A stretch of DNA of 64,000 bases, from contig DASVQI010000041.1 of NCBI GenBank assembly GCA_036389255.1, positions 186,001 through 250,000 on the forward strand, given 5' to 3'. A program made the position numbers and the translations under genes. The DNA is from JACVRN01 sp036389255 (GTDB taxonomy: Bacteria > Acidobacteriota > Blastocatellia > Pyrinomonadales > Pyrinomonadaceae). Each line of letters begins with the position of its first letter. The first letter of the stretch is position 1. Positions 51,275 to 59,940 of the stretch are shown here, piece after piece. The notes beneath the pieces were generated by a model. It worked only from the letters and a program-made list of their open reading frames with translations. It did no database searches and was not told the DNA's origin.

Positions 51275-51786
51275 GGCGCAAATTTCCTCCGGTAAGTTTT
51301 GCCACTTGCACGCGCGAAACCCGGAAGGGTTCCAAAATTAAGCGGCAGACGGCACGGGCGCCCGCGCTGCAATCAAATGGAGCCGACATTTTTCCGTCTT
51401 TGAATGAAAGATGAAAAAATTGGAAAGCGGCTCTTTCAAAAGCGCGGCTCAGCCTTTTGTCTTTCGCCGCGTGAAAAGCTCTAGGAGAGCGACGGCGTAA
51501 ATTTTTTCACCAATACTGTTGATTCCTTGCGCCACCTGATGTAATTATAGCGGTGGGCTGCGCTGGCTCTGAGCCGTTTCCCCAAACAGCTTCCTGATTC
51601 CCGCGCCCACGGATGAAATTCTGACGCACTCCCGACCGCATAAGATTTTCGTCAAACCGAAAGTAGTAACAGGCCGGGCTGAAAATCTTTAGCCTCGGCC
51701 TCATCCGTCAACGACAGGGACAGTTTCCCCTTTCCCTCTTTCAGTAGGCTGCCGCCTAAGGCGCGGTCTTCAGAAAATCTAAAAAT
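51275..51786. other. Divergent intergenic region, PDZ protein / trypsin-like protease
   Basis: 512 bases without a supported gene. It should hold two outward-facing promoters. A/T-rich patches lie near 51410-51425, 51497-51515 and 51535-51550. TTGATT at about 51518 with a TAATTATAG about 17 bases later is a weak plus-strand candidate. No ribosome binding site precedes the ATG at 51787. No repeat of the degenerate-hairpin type is present. Confidence 0.35.
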
Positions 51787-52932
51787 ATGTCGAGACGCCT
51801 CTTCCCCCTGTGGCTCTTCGTCGCTCTGCTGCTGGCGTTTGCCGCGCCGGTGAGCGCTACGGAATCTCTCCCGGAACTGATACGGCGGGTCAAGCCGTCT
51901 GTCGTCTCCGTCATCACCTACAACGCCAAGAACGAGCCGCTCACGAGCGGGAGCGGTTTCTTCGTGCGTCCCGGCGAGGTCATCACAAATCTTCACGTGA
52001 TAGAAGGGGCGGCTAGCGCAGAGGTTCGCACCCTTGAAGGCAAGGGAAAGACCTACAAAGTGACGGGCACGCTCAACGTTGACGAAGAGGGCGACATAGT
52101 GCTGCTGAGCGTGGACGTGCCAGCCGACAGGTCGCGCGCCGTCGCACTCGCCGCTGAGATGCCGGAAGAAGGCGAAGACATCTTCGTCATAGGCAATCCG
52201 CTTCGACTGGAAGGCTCCGTCTCGAACGGAATCGTCTCCGCCATACGAGAGGTTCCGAACCTCGGCAAGATAATCCAGATTACAGCGCCAATCTCGCACG
52301 GCAATTCCGGCAGCCCGCTCTTCAACATGAAGGGCGAGGTCATAGGCGTTGTCACCATCAAGGTGACGAACGGGCAGAACATCAATCTTGCTCTGGGCGT
52401 GCCGCGCCTCTTCGCGCTCAAGACCGGAAATTTAGTTACCTTCGAGGAGCGCGCGGCAAAGCCAAAGAGCAGCCAGCCGCCGGAGGTTCTTGCCGAGTGG
52501 TGGTATCGCAACGGGCTCAACTCGCTCTGGCTGGGGAACTATGATTCGGCGCTGGGCTATTTCGAGAACGCCGTGGACAAGAATCCCGCGCGTGCGGAAG
52601 CATGGATTCAGGTCGGCTTCTGCAAGGTCAAGCAGGGCAAGAACGAGGAGGCCATACGCGCCTACCGTCAGGCTATACAGCTCAGGCCCAACTCCTACGA
52701 GGCTTACAACAAGCTGGGCGACGCCTACTATTATGCTTCGCGCTACGACGAGGCGATTGACGCCTACCGCCGCGCCGCGTCGCTCAGGCCCGACCTGGCC
52801 GAAGCCTACTACAATCTAGGCATGACTTATCTGGAGGTCGGAAACCGCGCGGCGGCACTGGCGCAGAGCCGCATCCTGCAAGCCCTCGACGCCAAGCTCT
52901 ACGAAAAACTTATGGGCGAGATTAAGAGATAA
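51787..52932 (+). CDS. Secreted trypsin-like (S1C) serine protease with TPRs
   Basis: 381 residues; signal peptide 1-24. The protease domain has the triad His70 (ITNLHVI), Asp103 (EEGDIVLL) and Ser174 (HGNSGSPLF), HtrA-like, with GSGFFV and IGNPLRLEGSVSNGIVS. No PDZ domain follows; instead about 235-365 carry three to four TPRs (WYRNGLNSLWLGNYDSALGYF; NSYEAYNKLGDAYYYASRYDEAI). A periplasmic protease with a TPR targeting module is inferred. The divergent neighbour encodes a PDZ-only protein, so the two could form a split HtrA-like pair. A strong terminator follows. Confidence 0.88.
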   Translation: MSRRLFPLWLFVALLLAFAAPVSATESLPELIRRVKPSVVSVITYNAKNEPLTSGSGFFVRPGEVITNLHVIEGAASAEVRTLEGKGKTYKVTGTLNVDEEGDIVLLSVDVPADRSRAVALAAEMPEEGEDIFVIGNPLRLEGSVSNGIVSAIREVPNLGKIIQITAPISHGNSGSPLFNMKGEVIGVVTIKVTNGQNINLALGVPRLFALKTGNLVTFEERAAKPKSSQPPEVLAEWWYRNGLNSLWLGNYDSALGYFENAVDKNPARAEAWIQVGFCKVKQGKNEEAIRAYRQAIQLRPNSYEAYNKLGDAYYYASRYDEAIDAYRRAASLRPDLAEAYYNLGMTYLEVGNRAAALAQSRILQALDAKLYEKLMGEIKR

Positions 52933-53002
52933 AAGCTCGACTAGACGAAGAAAGGCCGGATGATGAAGAGGCTGCTTTTCATCATCCGGCCTTTCAGCTT
53001 TT
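52931..53002. terminator. Bidirectional intrinsic terminator
   Basis: Perfect 18-bp stem (52950-52967 with 52978-52995), 10-base loop, with an outer AAAAGCT / AGCTTTT pair (52931-52937, 52996-53002). Lies between the convergent protease and M16 genes. Confidence 0.85.
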
Positions 53003-53010
53003 AGCCGTAG

Positions 53011-54474
53011 CTATTCGCCCGACTGGGCCGTGAAGACTCGCCTGTCCACTCTGGTCGGGTCTCCGAGGACTACGAAGCGAAGGTTCTTCATGTACTTCTG
53101 CGCGACGCGCTCCACGTCCACGGGGCGGACTGCGCGCAGCCGCTCTATGTAGGTCAGTGAGTTGCGCCAGCCGCCGCCTATAAGCTCGTACTGCGCAAGC
53201 TCTCCAGCCTGCGCGGCGTTCGTCTCCTGACGCAGGTAGTAGTTCGTCAGATAGCCCGAGACGGCGGCCGTGATGTCGTCCGCGTCAATCTGCTGCTGCT
53301 GCAAGCGCATGATTTCACCGAGCATAACTCGCACGGCCTGATTCGCGTCTACGGCCGTCACGTAAATCCCGCCTATGTTCGCTCCCTGACTCCCCAGAAA
53401 AGCGTCCGGCGCGTAGGATAGATTGCGCTTAAACCTGACCTCTTCCAGCACGCGCTGGCTCAGGATGAAAGAGGCTATGCGCATAGGGTAGATGTCTTCG
53501 CTCGTCAGTGGCGGCGCGGCGAAGATTCCCTGAACGTAGTTGGTAGGGATAGCGCGCTGCGTGATGTCTACCGAAGGCGCTGTGAAGGCAAGCTGCTGCA
53601 CGGGCTGCGGAGTGTAGTTGCCGCGCGGGAGCTTCCCGAACGATGCCGCTATACGCTGGCGCAAACTTTGCGCGTCCAAATCGCCCACTATGACGAGCAG
53701 CAGGCGAGAGGTCTGCATCATCTGCTGGTGATAACGGCGCAGGTCTTCCGGCGTCAGGCGCGCCACTGTCTCAGCCGTCCCCTGCGGGCGATTGATGTAC
53801 GGGTGGCCAGCGTAGACCGCCTGCTCCTGAAGCCGTTGCAGGTAAGTGTCAGGGTCGTCCTGGTCATCGCGCAGGGCGGCTACTATGCGGCTCTGAGCTA
53901 TCGCCACGTCCTCTTTCGTAAGCGACGGCCTGAGCGCTATGTCCGTGAAAATCTCCCATGAGCGGTCGAAGTTCGGACGGGTCGAAGCCATAGAAAGCGT
54001 AGAGTAATCGTAATTGACGCTTGAGCCGAAAGCGGTGCCCATGCGCGACAGTTCCGAGCGCAGCCGCTCACGCGGGAAACCTGCGCTCGCCTCAACGGCC
54101 GCCGACAGCATGAGGTTCTCTATGCCCGCGTTCTCGGCTGTGATGTTGCGCGCGCCGCCGCGTATGAAAAGCCCTGCGGCTACCGTCTGGCTTCCAGCGC
54201 GCCGCTTAATCAGCACCTTCATGCCGTTGACATCGAACTCAGAGACGAGCGCGGCCTGCGTCGCCTCAATCTTGTCTATGACGGAGGACTGATTCCTCGT
54301 GACGGAATCCGTCTTCGGCGTCTCGGAAGGCGCGGGCTGCTGCGCGCGAGTCGAAGGAACCTGATGAGTGTCCTGAGCAAGAGCCACTGAGCCATTGAGC
54401 GCAAAGCTCAACATGAAGAGAATCGCAAGGGCCTTTGCCGCCGTGCGTGTCAGGATTTGGTTCAAGCTTTTCAT
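53011..54474 (-). CDS. M16 peptidase-like partner lacking the zinc motif
   Basis: 487 residues from ATG 54472-54474, which has GAAGGTG upstream and gives a clean signal peptide (MKSLNQILTRTAAKALAILF...); an ATG at 54534 overlapping the upstream gene by four bases is the alternative. Both M16 half-domains are present, but HxxEH is replaced (AGIENLMLS around 130). The Arg/Tyr pair that binds substrate in the second subunit is present (EVRFKRNLSYAPDA). This is the usual non-catalytic partner of a heterodimeric M16 peptidase. Confidence 0.85.
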   Translation of the reverse strand: MKSLNQILTRTAAKALAILFMLSFALNGSVALAQDTHQVPSTRAQQPAPSETPKTDSVTRNQSSVIDKIEATQAALVSEFDVNGMKVLIKRRAGSQTVAAGLFIRGGARNITAENAGIENLMLSAAVEASAGFPRERLRSELSRMGTAFGSSVNYDYSTLSMASTRPNFDRSWEIFTDIALRPSLTKEDVAIAQSRIVAALRDDQDDPDTYLQRLQEQAVYAGHPYINRPQGTAETVARLTPEDLRRYHQQMMQTSRLLLVIVGDLDAQSLRQRIAASFGKLPRGNYTPQPVQQLAFTAPSVDITQRAIPTNYVQGIFAAPPLTSEDIYPMRIASFILSQRVLEEVRFKRNLSYAPDAFLGSQGANIGGIYVTAVDANQAVRVMLGEIMRLQQQQIDADDITAAVSGYLTNYYLRQETNAAQAGELAQYELIGGGWRNSLTYIERLRAVRPVDVERVAQKYMKNLRFVVLGDPTRVDRRVFTAQSGE

Positions 54475-54530
54475 CACACCTTCATCTGCTCTTTGGTCGA
54501 GTTGATAGACTTTCGTCGCGTTATCTCTTC

Positions 54531-55970
54531 TCATTGGCCTATCACCTCTTCCGATTTCAGTTGGACGCTTCTCTGCGCCTCATCCGACATCATGACTATG
54601 CTCACGCGCGGCTTGCCCAGAACGTAGTTGGACACGTAGCGGTTGATGTCAGCGCGCGAAGTGCGTCGCAGATTTCCCAAGTAGCCGCGAAAATAATCCA
54701 AGCCGGTCGAAGCCCACCAGAACCCCAGCGTGTGCGAATAATCCGACAGCTTCTCGCGCGAGAAGAGGTCGTCGGCTTCCAGCAGCGCTTTGGCGTTCTC
54801 AAGTTGCTCGTCCGTGAAATAGTCCTTGTCGTTGAAGTGCGCGACTTCGTTATAGATGGCCTTGATGGCCGCGCGAGCCTTGTCGGGCGTGGTCTGCGCG
54901 GTCAGCATAATCGGCCCCACGTTGCGCTGCGTGTAGTAGCTTATGTCAACGGCGTTCACCAGCCCCGTGTCAACCAGCGCTCGCTGAAAGCGCGAGTTGG
55001 GCTGGCGCAGTATGAAAGAGAAGACATCGGCCGCGTATGTAGCCTCGTTGTCTTTGCCTATAGAAGGCCCGTGCCAGCCGATTGCGATGATGACGTTCTG
55101 AACGGGCTGCGTCAGCACAAGGCCCTCGTTCTTGGCGAGCGGCGGGTGCTCCACGAGCGGGAATTTGACGAACGGGTCTTCGGCGCGAGGCCAGTCTCCG
55201 AAAAGCTCCTGCGCCTGACGGAAAATCTCTTCCGGCTGAACGTCGCCGGTGACAATCAACGCCGAGTTGTTCGGCACGTAGTAGCGCTTCTGAATCATGC
55301 GCATGATGTTGGTCGTAGCCTTAGAGACTGTCTCGCGGTTGCCGCCCGGCTGCTTGCGGCTCGGGAATTTATAGAAGAGACGGTTCATCAGCTCTTGATT
55401 CAGGTAGAAGTAGGGATTGGATTCGTTGCGGTCAAGCTCGCCAATCACCACCTGCTGCTCGCGCGCGAACTCGCGCTCTTCAAAGAGCGGGAAGCGTATG
55501 GAATCCCGCATCAGCCGCATCGCCACGGGATAATTCGGCGTCGTCGTGGTGAAGTAGTAGTTGACTATCTCCTCACGAGTGGAGCCGTTGTAGGCGACGC
55601 CAAGCTTGCCTATGTTCGCAAGGTAATCTTCGGCGTTGGCGGTGGCGCGGTTCGACTTAAAGAACATGTGCTCGAAGAGGTGCGAAAGGCCGTTCAGCTC
55701 CGGCGGCTCCGTGAAAGAGCCGTTCTTGACGGCCATCTCCACGGTCACTAGCGGAACCGAGTGGTCTTCCAAGACCACCACTTCTAGCCCGTTGGCGAGC
55801 TGGCGATTAATCCACGGCGTAGATTGCGGCGCGCGAGCCGTGGCGGTCGCGGCTGGCTGAGTAGAAGGAGTCGTCGCGGCGCTTCCGCGCGTCTGCGCCC
55901 GCACGACAGGCGCGAACGACGAGAGCATGAGCGACAAAAGAAGGGCTAAGGCGGAAATATTACGTTTCAC
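54531..55970 (-). CDS. M16 zinc peptidase, catalytic subunit
   Basis: 479 residues; signal peptide 1-25 followed by a Thr/Ala/Pro linker. The inverted zinc motif His97-x2-Glu100-His101 (SHLFEHMFF) and third ligand Glu178 (VIGELDRN, 77 residues on) are complete. The C-terminal half lacks the RGLxY-like Arg/Tyr pair, which the neighbouring protein has. The two therefore complement each other, as in mitochondrial-processing-peptidase-like heterodimers. Periplasmic peptide or presequence-like degradation is inferred. The genes overlap or nearly abut and are read together. Confidence 0.9.
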   Translation of the reverse strand: MKRNISALALLLSLMLSSFAPVVRAQTRGSAATTPSTQPAATATARAPQSTPWINRQLANGLEVVVLEDHSVPLVTVEMAVKNGSFTEPPELNGLSHLFEHMFFKSNRATANAEDYLANIGKLGVAYNGSTREEIVNYYFTTTTPNYPVAMRLMRDSIRFPLFEEREFAREQQVVIGELDRNESNPYFYLNQELMNRLFYKFPSRKQPGGNRETVSKATTNIMRMIQKRYYVPNNSALIVTGDVQPEEIFRQAQELFGDWPRAEDPFVKFPLVEHPPLAKNEGLVLTQPVQNVIIAIGWHGPSIGKDNEATYAADVFSFILRQPNSRFQRALVDTGLVNAVDISYYTQRNVGPIMLTAQTTPDKARAAIKAIYNEVAHFNDKDYFTDEQLENAKALLEADDLFSREKLSDYSHTLGFWWASTGLDYFRGYLGNLRRTSRADINRYVSNYVLGKPRVSIVMMSDEAQRSVQLKSEEVIGQ

Positions 55971-56133
55971 CGAAAAAGCTCCAATCCTGATTTGAAAGAG
56001 GAGATAAACAAATGTAACACACAGACCTCCCCGAAAGAGAGCGCCGGGGCCGTCTATTTATACGCGGGAACAGAGGATTTGTCCCTGCGAATCTGGCCGA
56101 ATCTTTTCGATGTCCAAGATTCTTGTGAAGATG

Positions 56134-57693
56134 TCAGCCAGTGTAGGATTCGTCCTGCTCGATTTTCGAGAGCACCCAGTCGAACTCGCCCGAAGAAATC
56201 TTGCCGCCACAGAATTCACAGATGCCCGTGACGTTTACCTTCAGGGCAGCGCCGCAGTTGGGGCACGAAAGGTCTGTCCGCGAGTGAAGGGGATTGGCGT
56301 TACGGTTTCGTATAAACGTCCAGTATTCCGTCCACCGCCGCTTGTTTCTCTTGGAGCCCGCCACCACCTTGCCCTTTGAGTCCACGGTGTAATCGTAGCC
56401 TTCCGCGCCTATCCTGAGCGTGATGGCGTTGTAGAAGGCGTCGCCCGTGATACGCGCGGGCTGCATGGAGAGTATGCGGCAGTCGTCCAGCGCGTTTCTG
56501 AGCCCCTGCCGCTTGTACGCCTCTATCCAGTAGCGGTGCATCTGGAATATGTTGTCCGTCTCGTGCGGGCGCGCCCGCTCCCATTCGAGCGTAGACCACG
56601 CCGCCTGTAGCTCGTTGAAGATAAGGCGGGCGCGCTCCATAAATTCGCTCCACTTGAAGTTCGGGTTCATCTTCTCAAAGGCCGCGCGCGCCTCCCCGAA
56701 GCCCCTCTGCACGACCGTAGGCAAGTCCGTTCCAGCCTCCGGCACGTTGCCCGTCAGAAGCGGCCCTCGCGCCTCGCGGCTCAGCAGGTCAATCGAGCGC
56801 ACGAACCACTGGAACTCGCCGTTCTCAACGCGGGTGCCGCAGAAGGCGCAGGCTCCAACAGTATCTTTCTGCAAGGCTGCGCCGCAGCGCGGGCAGTGCA
56901 GCGCCGTGGCCTGAGCGGGCGGCGGAGTCAAAACGTCCCGCTTGCGCTCCAAGAGCCAGCGCTCGCGCACGTAGTAGCTCTCCTGCTTTGGCCGGTTGCC
57001 GTTCTGCCCCAGAACCTCCGTGTAGTTGGCTTCGAACTCCACCATGATGTTGACGTAGGGCTTGCCGTCCACCTGAGCCTCGCGCACTCCGACAATCTTC
57101 ATCGCGCCGACGATGACGCCGCGCACCTCCTGTAGGCCCGGCGGGTTGCGCTTGATGAGGGAGTTGCGGGCCTCCTGGCTGATGTAGGGCGAAAGCTCGT
57201 CCAGGCGTTTCGTAGCCCGCTCGTGATGCGCGCGCCCGTAGAGCGCGTAGCAGAAGTCCGTGAAGATAATCTCGGAAAAGTTCGGGTCAAAGCGTCTTAG
57301 CCTGCCGAACCCCATCTGAACCTCTTCCTGCTTCTGCTGAGCCCGCGATTCACGACGCTTGGGCACGACGCTCGCGGCGGAACTCCATTCCTTCTCAGTC
57401 TTTTTACGGCGGAGGAAGTAGTAGACGACAGCAGAGATGAAAATGATGTCAAGGGGAATTCCAACCGCCGGATATTCAATCGTCAGCCATATGAGCAAGC
57501 GCACCACTAGGTAGATGATGTAGCCCAGACCCTCGCCGTCGCCGCCGCCGCTACCGCCGCCGCCGTAGCCCTGCCCGCCGCCCACTCGCGCCAGAGCTTC
57601 CACGGAAGACGCGAAGAAGAGAGCGCCCGTGCACGCTGCTGTCACAAGCAACGCCGCGTGCTTGAAACTTCTTCTCTCGGCCTCTCGTCTCAT
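56134..57693 (-). CDS. Membrane protein with duplicated Tim44-like domain and zinc ribbon
   Basis: 519 residues. Hydrophobic leader (about 11-35), a Gly-rich stretch (39-55) and a membrane helix pair (about 57-95). Then the same module occurs twice: a Tim44-like domain (about 125-250 and 335-465; FDPNFSEIIFTDFCYALY, MNPNFKWSEFMERARLIF) followed by a zinc ribbon (Cys267, 270, 282, 285 and Cys477, 480, 492, 495). After each ribbon comes a GEFxW motif. This is an internal duplication. Tim44-like domains bind lipids or partner proteins at membranes; the function here is unknown. It overlaps the preceding TPM gene by four bases. Confidence 0.82.
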   Translation of the reverse strand: MRREAERRSFKHAALLVTAACTGALFFASSVEALARVGGGQGYGGGGSGGGDGEGLGYIIYLVVRLLIWLTIEYPAVGIPLDIIFISAVVYYFLRRKKTEKEWSSAASVVPKRRESRAQQKQEEVQMGFGRLRRFDPNFSEIIFTDFCYALYGRAHHERATKRLDELSPYISQEARNSLIKRNPPGLQEVRGVIVGAMKIVGVREAQVDGKPYVNIMVEFEANYTEVLGQNGNRPKQESYYVRERWLLERKRDVLTPPPAQATALHCPRCGAALQKDTVGACAFCGTRVENGEFQWFVRSIDLLSREARGPLLTGNVPEAGTDLPTVVQRGFGEARAAFEKMNPNFKWSEFMERARLIFNELQAAWSTLEWERARPHETDNIFQMHRYWIEAYKRQGLRNALDDCRILSMQPARITGDAFYNAITLRIGAEGYDYTVDSKGKVVAGSKRNKRRWTEYWTFIRNRNANPLHSRTDLSCPNCGAALKVNVTGICEFCGGKISSGEFDWVLSKIEQDESYTG

Positions 57694-58319
57694 TTCAGCT
57701 CAAAGCGGGGCAGGTCGCCCAGCTCGTTTGGATTGTCTGCGGTGGCGGGAATATGTTTGGCGAGCATCTGGCCGAAGGCGCGCAGGGTTTTGAGAAAATC
57801 TTCGGGATGAGGTCTGCGCCCCACCTGCTCCAAGTCAAAGACGCACTCGTTCCATTCAAGAGGCGGAGCGCCTTCCTTCACGCCACGGTCTGCCAAAAGC
57901 TCAAGCCGCCGCTCCATCAGCGAGAGATAGATGAGCACGCCCATCTCCGCCTTCGTGTTGGCTATCCCGGCCTCGTAGAACATCGCGGCCGCGCCCGTCC
58001 GCACGCGCTCCGCTCGCGCTTCCTTCGTAGTCAGAAGACGGCGAATCGCGTTGCTTTTAGAGCTGATGAAGAAGCCGAGCGCAAACAGGAGCGCAACGTC
58101 TAAGGCTACGAAGTAGTGCGCGAAGACCCACGGCGAGAAGAGCAGGAAGAGCAGCCCGGCGTAGGCCAGTATGATGCCGCAGAGTAGGTCTACGTGAAGG
58201 TAAGAGCCCGAGCGAGCGCGCACCACTATCACCAATTCCGCGTTCGTCTCTTTCTCAATGTCACGAATGCAATCGGCCAGATTGTCGCAGGCGGCTTGGT
58301 CGAAACGGGGACGAATCAT
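57690..58319 (-). CDS. TPM-domain membrane protein
   Basis: 209 residues. Start MIRPRFDQAACDNLADCIRDIEKETNAELVIVVRARSG is the first TPM-phosphatase strand-helix-strand. Two membrane helices (about 45-67 and 70-88) interrupt it, followed by AEMGVLIYLSLMERRLELLADRGV, the TPM signature. TPM proteins occur with membrane-complex assembly; phosphatase activity has been shown only for some. Its stop overlaps the start of the Tim44-like gene (ATGA), so the two are co-translated. Divergent from the NHL-repeat gene. Confidence 0.8.
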   Translation of the reverse strand: MIRPRFDQAACDNLADCIRDIEKETNAELVIVVRARSGSYLHVDLLCGIILAYAGLLFLLFSPWVFAHYFVALDVALLFALGFFISSKSNAIRRLLTTKEARAERVRTGAAAMFYEAGIANTKAEMGVLIYLSLMERRLELLADRGVKEGAPPLEWNECVFDLEQVGRRPHPEDFLKTLRAFGQMLAKHIPATADNPNELGDLPRFELK

Positions 58320-58484
58320 AAAAGGAACGAAAACAGCTCAGGCATCCAGCGCCGGGGATAGTGTCTCTTAGAAAAGCGAACTTATCTTGACATGACACCG
58401 GGGCACGCGACAAGTCCCGGATGCGCAAGGTAAACTAACAGGGCTCTCTTTCTTGGTGGCCCGGTAAATTTTCTGAGATAAGCG

Positions 58485-59885
58485 ATGACACAGCCCTTCA
58501 AATGTCCTTCTTGCGGAGCGCCCCTGAGTCTGGATAATCCGGGCGCGACTGTTCGCTGCCGCTTCTGCGGCAACTCCGTGATTGTGCCGGAGAGCCTGCG
58601 CGAGCCGAACGTGCCGCCGCCGCCGCATACACACGCCGCCACTCCTTCCTTCGATAACATCATTGGTCAGGCCGCCAAGCTGGGAGAGCTGGGCCAGCTT
58701 ATCAGGGGCGGAAACAAGATAGCCGCCATAAAGCTCTACAGGGAGATGTTCGGCACAAGCCTGAAGGATGCAAAGGATGCTGTCGAAAGGCTGGAGCGCG
58801 GCCAGCCTATAGAGGTCATGAATTTGAGCGGCGGCGCTTATCAGAACGTGCAGATTAACCCGGCGCAGTTCCCTCCCGCTCCGCCCGCTTTCCAGACGCC
58901 GCCCGTCACGCGCGGCTGCTGGCTCGTGCCGGTTCTAATAATCCTGCTGGTGATTGGCGCAAGCGTAGCTCTCGTCGCTTATCTCTCATCTTCAAAGGTG
59001 CGCGAAAGCGTCGGCAGCATTCCCTTCATGCCTTCCACCTCGAACGGCGGCGGCGGCAGTTCCGCCTCGCCCAAGGGCTTTGCCAGCGTGTCGCTTGAGT
59101 TCGGGAGCGAAGGCATAGGGCCGGGACAGTTCAAGGATGCGCGAAGCATAGGAGTTGACGGCGAAGGGCGCATCTACGTCGCAGAATACATAGGAGGCCG
59201 CGTGCAGGTCTTCGACGCGCAGGGCAAGTATCTCGCGGGCTGGATGGTTGACCGCAAGATGCCTCTGCGCGGCATGGCCGTAGACCGGAAGGGAACCGTC
59301 TACATAACGCAGAAGGGTGTGATTACGCGCTACGAAGGAATGACCGGAAACCCTTTGGGCGAGCTGCGCGCTCCGGGCGTCTCCAGATTCGACGACGTGG
59401 TTGCGACCCAGGACGGCGGCCTGCTGGCTTCGGCCTACGCGGGCGGCGCGGACGACATAGTGCGTTTCAACTCGAATGGTCAGGTTGTTCAGACGATACG
59501 AAAGGCCATAAGCGGACAGACGGAAGATTCCGAGCTTGATATGCGGCTGGCGAGCGACGGTCTGGGGAACATCTACGCCCTCGGCACATTCAACAGAGCC
59601 GTCTTCAAGTTCACGCGCGAAGGGCGATTCGTCACGCGCATAGGCGGCGAAGGAGAACAGCCCGGACAATTTCGCGCGCCGTCCGCGATAGCCGTAGACG
59701 GTCAGGGACGAGTCTTCGTGAGCGACACCAAAGGCATACAGGTCTTCGACACTGACGGCCGCTATCTGGATGTCTTCAAAGTCCCGAACCACGTAGCCTT
59801 CGGGCTCATCTTCAACGACCGGAACGAGCTGCTCTCAGCCTCGCGCGAAAAGGTCTTCAAGTTCACCATCAACAAGAGCAAATAA
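58485..59885 (+). CDS. Zinc ribbon + L7/L12-like + transmembrane + NHL-repeat protein
   Basis: 466 residues. Zinc ribbon Cys7, 10, 25, 28 (FKCPSCGAPL...CRFCGN). Residues 73-105 (GNKIAAIKLYREMFGTSLKDAKDAVERL) resemble the C-terminal domain of ribosomal protein L7/L12 ('K..AIK.VRE.TG..LKEAK..VE'). A membrane helix lies at about 146-167. Residues about 195-460 are NHL repeats (GPGQFKDARSIGVDGEGRIYVAE...; GQFRAPSAIAVDGQGRVFVSD), a beta-propeller for protein contacts outside the membrane. The fusion order is unusual. Function unknown; neighbours in this cluster share zinc ribbons of similar type. Confidence 0.8.
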   Translation: MTQPFKCPSCGAPLSLDNPGATVRCRFCGNSVIVPESLREPNVPPPPHTHAATPSFDNIIGQAAKLGELGQLIRGGNKIAAIKLYREMFGTSLKDAKDAVERLERGQPIEVMNLSGGAYQNVQINPAQFPPAPPAFQTPPVTRGCWLVPVLIILLVIGASVALVAYLSSSKVRESVGSIPFMPSTSNGGGGSSASPKGFASVSLEFGSEGIGPGQFKDARSIGVDGEGRIYVAEYIGGRVQVFDAQGKYLAGWMVDRKMPLRGMAVDRKGTVYITQKGVITRYEGMTGNPLGELRAPGVSRFDDVVATQDGGLLASAYAGGADDIVRFNSNGQVVQTIRKAISGQTEDSELDMRLASDGLGNIYALGTFNRAVFKFTREGRFVTRIGGEGEQPGQFRAPSAIAVDGQGRVFVSDTKGIQVFDTDGRYLDVFKVPNHVAFGLIFNDRNELLSASREKVFKFTINKSK

Positions 59886-59925
59886 AGTCCAGAGCCGGAA
59901 GAAAGAGTCTTCCGGCTCTGGACTT
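59885..59925. terminator. Bidirectional intrinsic terminator
   Basis: Perfect 17-bp stem (59885-59901 with 59909-59925), 7-base loop; starts at the last base of the NHL gene's stop codon and lies before the convergent kinase stop. Confidence 0.8.
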
Positions 59926-59940
59926 AAGACGCGGGACTTC

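Noticed and set aside
54435..55751. 438-residue open frame opposite the M16 genes
   Set aside because: Lies across two genuine peptidase genes with complete motifs; translated residues are typical shadow composition.
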